Positions 11,246-22,960 of a DNA stretch of 64,000 nt are shown here, in pieces. The notes under the pieces are model-generated. The model worked only from the letters and a program-made list of their open reading frames with translations. It was not told where the DNA came from and searched no databases. The DNA is from Microvelia longipes (Eukaryota > Arthropoda > Insecta > Hemiptera > Veliidae): the NCBI GenBank assembly GCA_018340805.1, contig JACMZG010001914.1, positions 45,803,963 through 45,867,962 of the forward strand. Reading direction: 5' to 3'. A program made the translations under genes and the position numbers. How positions within the stretch are numbered: position 1 is the stretch's first letter; each line of letters opens with the position of its first letter.

Positions 11246-12594
11246 TGACTGAACTTAATGGGATGCTCTCCATTAAGTTCAAGCTTAGGTCCGTTAAGCT
11301 TTTTGAAATCAACCGCCTCCAAAGACTCTAACCCATCATCCTTCGTACAATTACATATTCGCCCTTCTATTTTTCCAATCTTATCCTTCATAGAGACCTC
11401 AACGTTCCTTTTTTCCAAAATTATATTTTCTCGCGTGATAAGAAATCAATGACTCCCTACTTGATCATTCTAAACCTCTTATCCAATACTTATCCTGAAT
11501 AATCATTCCAGATAACCCTCCTCGCCGTCTTAGACACCTGTGGCCCAGATATCTTCTAGAACAGGAATGCTCAAAGTGTAATATGCATAACTTTAGTGGT
11601 ACACAAAAAGCTTTTTTTTTGTAAAAAAATAATTAGTATAAAAAATAACCAAAGAAAAAAAAAAGAATTATAACTACAGAAGTCATTTTTAGCAAAAATA
11701 CAATATTTTATTTTTGAAAGAGGAATATTTTTGGGTACTTTTCTAGTAATTATTCATAAATATTATCATTAGAAAATAAACAGAAAAGTATATTAACAGA
11801 AAAGCGTTTAGACAGCAAACTTTCCAACATTTTCAAAATGTTGTCAAAACTATTGAATTGTTACGGAGCAGTAAACAAATTTAATTGCAACGTAAAATCC
11901 ATTACTGTTAAATAAATAACTTTCTAGTTTAACTGCTAAGTATGTAACTACTATATTTCAGGGATTGTTTTGTATAAAATTTTTCTGAATTTTCTTTAAA
12001 AGTTTAAAAGATAATGAGATGGTTTTAAAAATAACAATTTTATAGAGTAAATCTTGCTAGTCTAGACCCAAAAATATCAATACAAAAAGATACCCCGATT
12101 TAAATACGAAATAAATCGACTAATCCCAAATAATACGCTATTTATTCTTTTTGAAAATATCCCTTTGCCAATTTTTATTTTCAATTCGCTCTGTATTTAA
12201 CCTCATCTGTCCTGTCTAAGACTCTATGTATCGAAGTAAAGAAAACATACGTTTGTCGAGTACAAACTGTTTTTTTTTTCTACCTCTTAGTAATATTCGT
12301 AGCGGGGAACCTTGTACTCGAAAGGTGCCAAGGGGAACCATCAGAGCACACCTACTAAAATTAAAATGAAACATGTATTATTATTGTCTTCTGTGGTAGT
12401 TTAGACATGATTTGAACAAATATATGCGTTGTTGTTGTAATTAATTATCTTTCGTAAATCAAATTTGGCTAGAGCGAATCCACTGATTCCTTTGAATCGC
12501 GAATATGAAACGATCAATGCGTTGTCAATGAACAAAGTGCAACAGAATACTAATGTCAAGTTAATGAATGTTAAAGAATATAGATTTTTACATT
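11246..12594. other. AT-rich stretch, possibly RT element 3' part
   Basis: 11246-11570 may still belong to the jockey relic (a Trp/Pro-containing 'gacacctgtggcccagatatc' region). The remainder holds no recognisable feature. Confidence 0.35.
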
Positions 12595-13000
12595 CTATCT
12601 TGAGATATATTGAGAGACTTCAAATGTTTCTTGGGGTTTCTGGGGCTCTGTGTAACCTCTTCTAAGAGTGTATTGAGGCTATAACAAATCAATCGTCGTC
12701 AGTTTTTCATTCATGTCTTGTGTTTTGATTTGCATACAAGTTGTTCTGTGATACAGTTTTTTTAAATTTTGCACTGATTACTTGATTTTATTAATAACCG
12801 AAGTTGTTCATGTTAATTTTCGTTGTTTCTAGTAATTATAGCTCTATGCCAAAGGACCAGTAGAGTCATAGAGATATATAACTAGACACTACAGGGGGGC
12901 ATACTTTATCTCAATGTCTTATCGAGATGCTTGGAATATCATTTTCGGGCTCTGAGTAACCTCATAGTAACCATCTTTAACAGTGTGTTATAAGGTTATT
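12595..13000 (+). mobile_element. Two CATAGAG MITE fragments in tandem
   Basis: 12595-12858 is a full-length degenerate copy (tgagatatattgagagact ... ggggctctgtgtaacctc ... ctagtaattatagctctatg). 12868-13000 is the start of a second copy (catagagatatataactaga, gagatgcttggaatatcat, gggctctgagtaacctcat). Confidence 0.7.
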
Positions 13001-13059
13001 TTAAAAACTTTATTTCTTTTGCTTAAAAATCTATGATGAACAATAATTTTGTGAAAATT

Positions 13060-13332
13060 ATTGGAATATGGTGACATTGGTATTGAATTTCTGGAACATT
13101 GGTATCGAGTTTTTGGACTATAGTGACATTGGTATCGAATTACTGGAATATGGTGACATTGATATCGAATTTTTGGAGTATAGTGAAATTAGTATCGAAT
13201 TACTGGAATATGATGACTTTGATATCGAATTATTAGAAGATGGTGACATTGGTATCTAATTACTGGAATATAGTGTCAGTGGTATCGAATTACTGGAATA
13301 TAGTGTCAGTGGTATCGAATTACTGGAATATG
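13060..13332. repeat. 30-bp minisatellite
   Basis: About nine copies of a 30-bp unit (tactggaatatggtgacatt, gatatcgaat). Because 30 is a multiple of 3 the array stays open on the plus strand (13068-13259), giving an acidic decapeptide repeat. No flanking coding evidence supports a gene. Confidence 0.95.
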
Positions 13333-14088
<756 letters not shown>

Positions 14089-14933
14089 ATACGGCCGCCA
14101 TTCTAAGACGTTATGTTGGGGTTTAGACAAAGTCTAATCTGTTCTTGCTTTCATATGACTTGATTCTTGTTTTATCGAAATCAATTTGAGTTTAAGCTTA
14201 ACCGTTTTTACAAGAAAAGTGCACCATTTACTCATGCAAACATTTATCAATGCAGATACTTACTCTTGTCGTTTTTTAGGACCTCTAGGTGCTGAAACGT
14301 GGGCATTTGATGCAAATGTGGTTGTCACATTTTGTCTTGTTACAATCCTTCTGCCTTATATTATATTGTATGAGATTTGAAGCAATAATACAATGAGAAT
14401 TTTACGATGTCAATTCACGATTCGATATATTTTGGCGCCAGTTTAGATGATTAGAACTAATTTGAATTACCTTCACTATCGTTGATAATCTTATCAAATA
14501 ATCTCTATTTAGTCCCTAATGAAGAAAGAATTGTTTTTTCCGAGATAAATTCTTTCACTAATGATATTATACAAAAATATCCACTTATTATCTTCTTTTT
14601 AAATGACTAAAATATCTTTGATATAGTCAACGAATACCATTATCTTTTAAAATATAAATAAACAACCAAAACAGAACAATATAAAGTATCATCCAAAAAA
14701 TAGCTATCATTTAAAAATAATAAATAAATAAACCATTTATTGCAGACATTGTTACAATTGTTTTATTTTTTAATTTCCTCATTATACCGTAGATAGGTAG
14801 GTAGGTAGGTAGGTAGGTAGATACGTAGATAGATAGGATAGGTACAGGAAATTTTTTAGATGTGAATTATGTGACAATGGTGAATTATGAGTAAAATTAG
14901 TTGGACGTAATCCATTGTCAGTACTATTTACAA

Positions 14934-14978
14934 TTAACGACGTTTCGGGAGCAGGTACTTCTCCCATCATCAGGTTCG
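14934..14978 (-). ncRNA. Hammerhead-ribozyme-like motif, left arm
   Basis: Mirror copy of the 15205-15250 motif on the minus strand. CTGATGA is 14973-14967, GAAAC is 14946-14942 and GTC is 14941-14939. All core and pairing positions are identical to the right arm. Confidence 0.6.
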
Positions 14979-15204
14979 TCTTGAGAAAGACGGTGTGTGT
15001 GTCAAGTGTTGGGTGTTAGGACTTTAACCTAACTTCGTAGGCAGGTATCAACGACTTTGTTATGCACTTTGAAACCTTGTCTACGATGGGGCCTACCCCA
15101 AAGACAAGGTTTCAAAGTGCATAACAAAGTCGTTGATACCTGCCTACGAAGTTAGGTTAAAGTCCTATCACCCAACACTTGACACACACACCGTCTTTCT
15201 CTAG

Positions 15205-15250
15205 ACGAACCTGATGATGGGAGAAGTACCTGCTCCCGAAACGTCGTTAA
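15205..15250 (+). ncRNA. Hammerhead-ribozyme-like motif, right arm
   Basis: CTGATGA is at 15211-15217, followed by one extra T (15218), stem GGGAG (15219-15223) / CTCCC (15233-15237), then GAA (15238-15240) and ACGTC (15241-15245). AAC before the core (15208-15210) pairs with GTT after it (15246-15248) as helix I. ACGT is self-complementary, so helix III would form only between two copies. The predicted cleavage site is after C15245. Catalytic activity is inferred; the extra base after A9 is a known tolerated variation in some natural hammerheads. Confidence 0.6.
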
Positions 15251-15955
15251 TTGTAAATAGTACTGACAATGGATTACGTCCAACTAATTTTACTGAGGAA
15301 TTTTTTTTTCAAAAAATTTAAAACCGGGATTCTACCTGAGTTATCTGTTTTTGGTATTTTTTCTGTATTTTGTGTAAAACTTCCTGAGTGGTTTTCACAA
15401 ATTTGTCTGTCTGTATATGTATGTGAGTGTGGGCTGTCATCGTACCTCTATGTTTATGTAAGAAAGTTGAAACTTGATTCGAAAATCAATTTTTTGCAAT
15501 CCGCAAAACATCTAATCTATGACGTCGTAAACCTGGAATAATGACTCAGCAAAAATATCCACAGTTTATAGAACGCAGACAAATGTTTCGATTAATTTAA
15601 AATTTAGCATGCTTGAAGCTTGCTTTATGAGCTATATGCTATACGAGCAAGGTATATAGTTTACTATATTGTTGCTGCTTGCTATATGAGACCAACATAT
15701 GTGCCAAGTTTCATCTCATTATTAGCATTCAATGTTTAGTTCAATTTTTAAAAATAATCTAATGAGTTGATATTTAGTACTTAAATTTCAAAGTTTTTTT
15801 AGTTCTTAATATTTTTTTGTTTCCTTTGCGTAAAAAATAAGTATACTAAGTTTCGTTTCAATTTGACAAGAATATCCACTGTCTTTGTTGGATCATAAAA
15901 GTTAAGAAGTATCAAGCGAGGTCAGTGCCTAAATTGGTCACCATTGGAAAAAATA

Positions 15956-16080
15956 GTTATTTATGCATAAGGCTGAGAAGTGTGTCTTTATGTCACGGCA
16001 ATTAGATTTACCGACGAGTGAAGCGAGTCGGGAAAAATTGCCAAGACATAAAAGACATTCAGCCGGATGGCATACACTAT
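15956..16080. repeat. Dispersed repeat with GACGAGTGAAGCGAGTCGGG motif
   Basis: The segment atagttatttatg ... gaagtgtgtctttatgtcac, ending in the GCGAAGCGAG-type motif, is repeated at 24125-24239. It abuts a TTTTTTGAGGTAG element in both places. Confidence 0.7.
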
Positions 16081-16536
16081 TTTTTTGAGGTAGCACTCAT
16101 TAAATAAACTGCGCTATATACTTAATTGAAAAAAACAAACGTCCAATTAACTCATATTATCGTCGTCATTAAATTCATCCATAGCTTCACACTTTTACTC
16201 AAAAATGTAAAAGCTTTACAAATAAACACACAAAAATTTCAATTAGAACACCTTACATTACAACAACAAAAAAAATAGTCTACGAACAAAAAAAGAAACA
16301 AATGAACGTTTTTAAAGAAACCTCATGAAGGTTTAACACAGATTGTTTTTTGAACACGCTACATTACAGTAATGGCGGCAATATATGAATTACTTTTACG
16401 TCCTAGGAGTTTTTTTTACATTCATTATTGTCCTCGGAGTTGAAAAGTACTAAATACCTCCTATAACAATAATGATTGGCTTCTCATCCTAAAACGGCCC
16501 AATAAAGTGCTCAATTTACGTACTACCTCAAAAAAA
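16081..16536. mobile_element. TTTTTTGAGGTAG foldback/MITE, copy 1
   Basis: The ends are inverted (ttttttgaggtag / ctacctcaaaaaa). The interior is shared almost in full with 24241-24729 (cattacagtaatggcggcaa, taatgattggcttctcatcc). Length is about 456 bp, non-coding. Confidence 0.8.
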
Positions 16537-16683
16537 TGAATTTATTTGCTATCTTAGGGCGAGCAAAGCGATTCCAAAGTAGTCAGGATGAGCGCAGCGA
16601 ATCCGATGTGATGTGGAAATCTTTGCAAGGTTCCCCGTACCCGATTTTTTTATCTAATTTTTAAAATGCATTTAATATTCTGT

Positions 16684-16745
16684 TGTTTACACTGGATTAC
16701 CACAATGGTCACCCCAAGTGATCTAGAATATTCTATAAAACTAAA
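16684..16745. repeat. Outlying divergent unit of the 55-bp satellite
   Basis: cacaatggtcaccccaagtg then atctagaatattctataaaa matches the satellite at 17050-20310. It is separated from it by a foldback element. Confidence 0.85.
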
Positions 16746-16789
16746 ATCATTAGTTGTTTTGACGGAAATTTTGTGGTATAGACTCACCT

Positions 16790-17066
16790 GATGTTTAATA
16801 AAAAAAAACACTAGAATTAAAAACAATTATATATTGTCAACCACAATTGTATAAACAAAATTACTGACCGGTTTCGACTTAACGTCATCATCAGAGCTGT
16901 TTACAGAGTCTCAGACTATTTTACCGACTAGCATACTTAGTCTGTAAAACAGCTCTGATGATGACGTAAGTCAAGACGGGTCAGTTATATTTTTTTATAC
17001 TATTGTGGTTGACAATATATTAATTGTTTTTAATTTTAGTATGTGTATTTTGTATTAAACATCACT
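16790..17066. mobile_element. Foldback element with hammerhead-like core
   Basis: Inverted arms of about 135 bp start with gatgtttaat at the left and end with attaaacatc at the right. They carry aaaaacaattatatattgtc and its inverse. The element sits between an isolated satellite unit and the main satellite array. Confidence 0.85.
16862..16900 (-). ncRNA. Hammerhead-ribozyme-like motif (minus strand)
   Basis: On the minus strand CTGATGA (16894-16888) is followed by an extra T, GAC-GTTAA-GTC as helix II, and GAAAC (16875-16871). ACCGGT is self-complementary (helix III between two copies). C at 16866 is the predicted cleavage base, and AGT after it pairs with GCT before the core (one G-T wobble). 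The matching plus-strand copy at 16955-16985 has lost the core (GAAAC changed to AAGAC). Confidence 0.55.
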
Positions 17067-20000
17067 ATAAAACCTACTTGGTATTTTCACAATAGTCACT
17101 CCAAGTGATATAGAATACTCTATAAACCTACTTGGTATTTTCACAATAGTCACCCAAGTGATCTAAAATACTCTATAAAACCTACTTGGTATTTTCACAA
17201 TAGTCACCTCCATGTGATCTAGAATACTGTATAAACCTACTTGGTATTTTCACAATAGTCACCCCAAGTGATCTAGAATACTCTATAAAACCTAACTTGG
17301 TATTTTCACAATAGTCACTCCCAAGTGATCTAGAATACTGTATAAACCTACTTGGTATTTTCACAATAGTCACCCCCAAGTGATCTAAATACTCTATAAA
17401 ACTACTTGGTATTTTCACAATAGTCACCCCCAGTGATCTAGAATACTCCATAAAACCTACTTGGTATTTTCACAATAGTCACCCCCAAGTGATCTAAATA
17501 CTCTATAAACCTACTTGTATTTTTCACCTGATCTAGAATACTCCATAAAACCTACTTGGTATTTTCACAATAGTCACCTCCATGTGATCTAGAATACTGT
17601 ATAAACCTACTTGGTATTTTTTCACAATAGTCACCCCAAGTGATCTAAAATACTCTATAAAACCTACTTGGTATTTTCACAATAGTCACCTCCATGTGAT
17701 CTAGAATACTGTATAACCTACTTGGTATTTTCTCAATAGTCACCCCCAAGTGATCTAGAATACTCTATAAACCTACTTGGTATTTTCATAATAGTCACCC
17801 CCAAGTGATCTAGAAACTCTATAAACCTACTTGGTATTTTCACAATATCACTCTGATATAGAAAACTCTAAACCTACTGGTATTTTCACAATAGTCACTC
17901 CATGTGATCTAGAATACTGTATAAACCTACTTGGTATTTTCATAATAGTCACCCCAAGTGATCTAGAATACTCTATAAACCTACTTGGTATTTTCACAAT
18001 AGCCACCCCCATGTGATCTAGAATACTCTATAAACCTACTTGGTATTTTCACAATGGTCACTCCCAAGTGATCTAGAATACTCTATAAACCTACTTGGTA
18101 TTTTCACGATAGTCACTCCAAGTGATCTAGAATACTCTATAAACCTACTTGGTATTTTCACAATAGTCACCTCCATGTGATCTAGAATACTGTATAAACC
18201 TACTTGGTATTTTCATAATAGTCACCCCCAAGTGATCTAGAATACTCTATAAACCTACTTGGTATTTCACAATAGCACCCCATGTGATCTAGAATACTGT
18301 ATAAACCTACTTGGTATTTTCACAATGGTCACTCCCAAGTGATCTAGAATACTCTATAAACCTACTTGGTATTTTCACAATAGTCACCCCCAAGTGATCT
18401 AGAATACTCTATAAACCTACTTGGTATTTTCACAATAGTCACCCCCATGTGATCTAGAATACTCTATAAACCTACTTGGTATTTTTCACAATAGCACCCC
18501 CATGTGATCTAGAATACTGTATAAACCTACTTGGTATTTTCATAATAGTCACCCCCAAGTGATCTAGAAATACTCTATAAACCTACTTGGTATTTTCACA
18601 ATAGCCACCCCCATGTGATCTAGAATACTGTATAAACCTACTTGGTATTTTCACAATAGTCACTCCCAAGTGATCTAAAATACTCTATAAACCTACTTGG
18701 TATTTTCACAATAGTCACCCCAATGATCTAAAATACTCTATAAAAACCTACTTGGTATTTTCACAATAGTTACCCCATGTGATCTAGAATACTGTATAAA
18801 CCTACTTGGTATTTTCATAATAGTCACCCCAAGTGATCTAGAATACTCTATAAACCTACTTGGTATTTTCACAATAGCCACCCCATGTGATCTAATACTT
18901 TAAACCTACTTGGTATTTTCACAATAGTCACTCCCAAGTGATCTAAATACTCTATAAACCTACTTGGTATTTTCACAATAGTCACCCCCAATGATCTAAA
19001 ATACTCTATAAAACCTACTTGGTATTTTCACAATAGTTACCCCCATGTGATCTAGAATACTGTATAAAACCTACTGGTATTTTCACAATAGTCACTCCCA
19101 AAGTGATCTAGAAATACTCTATAAACCTACTTGGTATTTTCACAATAGTCCACTCCCAAGTGATCTAGAATATTCTATAAACCTACTTGGTATTTTCACA
19201 ATAGTCAATTAATCTAAACTCCCTACTTGGTATTTTCACAATAGTCACCTCCATGTGATCTAAATACTCCTACTTGGTATTTTCACAATAGCCACCCCAA
19301 GTGATCTAGAATACTCTATAAAACCTACTTGGTATTTTCACAATAGTCACCCCAAGTGATCTAGAATACTCTATAAACCTACTTGGTATTTTTCACAATA
19401 GTCACCCAAGTGATCTAGATACTTAATAACCTACTTGGTATTTTCACAATCCACCCCAAGTGATCTAGAATACTTAAAACCTACTTGGTATTTTCACAAT
19501 AGTCACCCCAAGTGATCTAGAATACTCTAAAACTACTTGTATTTTCACAATAGTCACCCCAAGTGATCTAGAATACTGTATAAACCTACTTGGTATTTTC
19601 ACAATAGTCACCCCAAGTGATCTAGAATACTCCATAAAAACCTACTTGGTATTTTCACAATAGTCACCCCCAAGTGATCTAGAATACTCTAAAACCTACT
19701 TGGTATTTTCACAATAGTCACCCCCAAGTGATCTAGAATACTCTAAAACCTACTTGGTATTTTCACAATAGTCACCCCAAGTGATCTAGAATACTCCATA
19801 AAACCTACTTGGTATTTTCACAATAGCCACCCCAAAGTGATCTGAATACTCTAAAACCTACTTGGTATTTTCCACAATAGCCACCCCAAGTGATCTAGAA
19901 TACTATAAACTACTTGGTATTTCACAATAGTCACCCCAAGTGATCTAGAATACTCTATAAACCTACTTGGTATTTTCACAATAGTCACCCCAAGTGATCT

Positions 20001-20310
20001 AGAATACTCCATAAAACCTACTTGGTATTTCACAATAGTCACCCCAAGTGATCTAGAATACTTTATAAACCTACTTGGTATTTCACAATAGTCACCCCCG
20101 AGTGATCTAGAATACTCTATAAACCTACTTGGTATTTTCACAATAGTCACCCCCGAGTGATCTAGAATACTCTATAAACCTACTTGGTATTTTCACAATA
20201 GTCACCCCCAAGTGATCTAGAATACTCTATAGAACCTACTTGGTATTTTCATAATAGCCACACCCAAGTGATCTAGAATACTCTATAAAACCTACTTGGT
20301 ATTTTTATGT
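17050..20310. repeat. ~55-bp satellite array, ~3.2 kb
   Basis: About 59 head-to-tail copies of a unit containing cctacttggtattttcacaa, tagtcaccccaagtgatcta and gaatactctataaa. Units are 54-56 bp with small indels in the C-run and A-run, and two recurring variants (ccaagtgatc and ccatgtgatc) in blocks. Open frames with an 'EYSRSLG.TIVKIPS' repeat on the minus strand are by-products of the 54-bp periodicity. Confidence 0.97.
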
Positions 20311-20454
20311 TAGATATATCTTATCAAGTATATCCAAGATATGTTTACTATGAAAATTATAATCATCTTTTACATTTTAATTGATATAATATTAGTTATA
20401 AAAGAATACATTTATTGGACTGATATTCTATATAATATTTGTATATAATTACGA

Positions 20455-20640
20455 TTAATTAAAACTGCAGTCCTATAGTAATTATTTATTTAATAATTAC
20501 AACGTTTCAGTGAGCGAAGCTCAGTTATTGCCAATTTGATTAGCTGAAAATGCTAAGGTTCGCTCACCGAAACGTTGCAATGATTAAATAAATAATTACT
20601 ATAGGACTGCAGTCTTCATTTATCGTAATTATATATAAAT
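20455..20640. mobile_element. Foldback element with AACGTTTC ends
   Basis: The arms are inverted: actgcagtcctatagtaatt / aattactataggactgcagt, and acaacgtttcagtgagcgaa / ttcgctcaccgaaacgttgc. The centre resembles the hammerhead foldbacks (hairpin then GAAACGTTG) but the CTGATGA core is absent. Confidence 0.8.
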
Positions 20641-20784
20641 ATAATATTAGATTGATAACTTTACTTATATGTTATGACACATTGTATCTTTATGTATGTA
20701 AGGCTCAAGATGTTAGGAATTTATAAATTGATTCAATTCTATGTAAACAAACTAAACGCATTCGAAGGTTATAACCTGACTTTT

Positions 20785-21545
20785 TTTATGGGGTCGCCCC
20801 CGGGGTCTCGACACTGCGTAACGTCGACACATGTGTCGATCTTACGCAAAATCAGGACAGAGGTGTCACGTGACTAATTTTTGTTCTGTGCAATTTTGTC
20901 GTTACATCGACACTACATAACATCGACAGACGATGGCAAGTTCTCATGTTGTCTCGACACCACGATGTCTCGACACTAAATAACGTCGACACTTTTGCTT
21001 GGTCTCAATATTTGTTTGTATCGACACTTTATAACCTCGACACATTATCTGAATCATGTTTCGATGTTATGTTGTGTCGAGACCCCGACGTGTCGATACA
21101 ACGCATAATCCTGCCAGAGTGAAAATATTAAAAATATCTATTTCCAGACCCGTTTGGATACCGACACCACAAACCCTCGACAGTATTATAGTTGTCGATG
21201 TTATGTAGTGTCGAGACCATGACTTGTCGAAACCTCGCTAAACTATGCCATGTGTCGATATAACGACAAAATTGAACAGAACAAACATTAGTCACGTGAC
21301 ACCTCTGTCCTGATTCTACGTAACATCGACAACTATAATACTGTCAAGGGTTTGTGGTGTCGGTATCCCAACGGGTCTGGAAATAGATATTTTCAATATT
21401 TTCACTCTGGCAGGATTATGCGTTGTATCGACACGTCGGGGTCTCGACACGACGTAACATCGACACATGATTTGGGTAAAGTGTCGAGGTTATGTCGTGT
21501 CGATACAACGTAAAATCCTGCCACGAAAAGTGTCGAGACCACGAT
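20785..21545. mobile_element. TCGACAC-rich foldback element
   Basis: About 760 bp densely packed with gtgtcga/tcgacac words. Segment 20845-20915 (aggacagaggtgtcacgtga) is inverted at 21253-21325, and segment 21089-21205 (cgcataatcctgccagagtg) is inverted at 21325-21440. A related fragment is at 47075-47207 on the opposite strand. No coding frame with homology. Confidence 0.75.
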
Positions 21546-22385
21546 GCGGTACCTTTTTTATGAATGACGTGTGACGTCATTGCGGGAAGCTGTATAGGCC
21601 TTCAACAGTGAAAATTTACTATTTATTCCTGCAATGACGTCAATTTCGGACTATAACCTAAATCTCAAATTAACACAACCCTCTAGTTGAATCACCTTAT
21701 TAATTCTAACAGCTTGTGTAAGGCTCATTTAATAAATTATATTTAAAGATATTATTATTATATGTAGTAATTAGAGTTATTTTAAATTAATTATTAAAAA
21801 TAAGTAGTCATAATAAGTGAAGGTTACCGTATTATAGAAAACATAATTAAGAACATGATGCAATATTAGTAATAGTTAATAGGCATAATTGATAAGTAAA
21901 AACTAGAATGTCTATAACTTAAAGTATATTTAGAATATTTATGCATATTTATCATTTATATTTATAATTTAAGCCGTAATATTATGGCTTAGATGCCAAA
22001 AATAAAGGAACGGATCATTTCATCTTCTGTCAGGAAGAGGGATGTCAGGTGACCCTCACAGATTTTCTTTGAAAATTCAGTATGCGGCTGTATTCAGGAG
22101 AGAATAATTTTCTTTATAGACCTATCCTTTTTTTTTGTATTATTTGAATTTTAATATTGTTTATTCAATGGTTCATTCATTGTTCACAGTATTTCATTCT
22201 GATATATATTTATATTTGGTTTTAACTTTAATTAATTTACGTTAATTGTCTGCCTTCTAATAAAGGGTTCTCATTATAATCAGTTGAAAATGTATAATAA
22301 GTGTACTGTATAAAGCCGAATTATGAAGCCTTCATAAAAGCCGTTTTATGAAATACGGGTAAAAGAAGTAGGTTAATATCGAGGT
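21546..22385. other. Unassigned AT-rich stretch
   Basis: No feature recognised. Confidence 0.4.
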
Positions 22386-22389
22386 TACG

Positions 22390-22550
22390 AAGAAAAGTCA
22401 CTCTTAATGAAAATGTTGCTTGATTTTTAAGTACTATATTCTATTATGATACTTTTCTGACTATGCGTTTCAGAGTATTGACGTTTATCTAAGAAAAATC
22501 GTACTTTTAAATCAAGCAATCTTTTTTATTAAGAGTAACTTTTCTTCATA
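22390..22550. mobile_element. Small foldback repeat
   Basis: gaagaaaagtcactcttaat ... gttgcttgattt is inverted as aaatcaagcaatc ... ttaagagtaacttttcttc. Length is about 160 bp, non-coding. Confidence 0.75.
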
Positions 22551-22960
22551 AATTTGATTTTTAACTTACTTCTCTCTTGAAGTCTTTTTAGTAGTGACCG
22601 CTAATTGGGTTGCGCACACGTAAAGTGGCCAAAAAATTCGATTTTCGGAAAAAAGTAAAACTTCATTAAAGTTTTTATTTGACGTAAAACTTAGTTTTTT
22701 CTTAATTTCAATTATAAATTTGAACCGTGAACCTTATGAGTACTATAATATTAAAAACCAAGTGGGTTAAAAATTAATTTTCTGGAAAAATGTTATTCTT
22801 TAAAAATGTATTTATTTGCTATATTAAAACAATTATTGCAATAAAAATACTAAAATTTGAATTACTTATTTTAGGCTCCCCCTCCTCTCTCACCGCCAAA
22901 GCTCTCCGTTATAATAAAAAATTAAACAAAATTAAAATTAAATGTTTATACAATCAGAAT

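Larger units (their letters stand above)
14885..15293. mobile_element. Foldback element with hammerhead-like core in both arms
   Basis: Two near-perfect inverted arms of about 200 bp (about 14885-15085 and 15095-15293) meet at a central 'gatggggcctaccccaa'. Each arm carries, read outward, the same hammerhead-like core and the terminal gtaaatagtactgacaatgg segment. The element interrupts a 5S-module repeat. Confidence 0.88.
14765..15955 (+). mobile_element. 5S-module repeat, copy 2, interrupted by a foldback insertion
   Basis: The 5' end is the tttcctcattataccgtag segment with a (TAGG)n run (14793-14820). The body resumes after the foldback at about 15294 (aaaaccgggattctacctga; cacaaatttgtctgtctgta; 'gccaagtttcatctcattat' at about 15702). 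The 5S-like module is at about 15893-15950 but degenerate (aaaagttaagaagtatcaag, cgaggtcagtgcc, ggtcaccattgg). Confidence 0.7.

Noticed and set aside
14186..14380. 64-codon hydrophobic open frame
   Set aside because: No homology, no splice context, and length typical of chance in AT-rich DNA.
17182..20150. EYSRSLG-repeat open frames
   Set aside because: By-products of 54-bp satellite units; units with indels break them.
17050..20310. CRISPR-like array
   Set aside because: Repeats are contiguous with no unique spacers, in a eukaryotic context.
20455..20640. Hammerhead core in the AACGTTTC foldback
   Set aside because: It has a hairpin and GAAACGTT but no CTGATGA, so a required part is absent.
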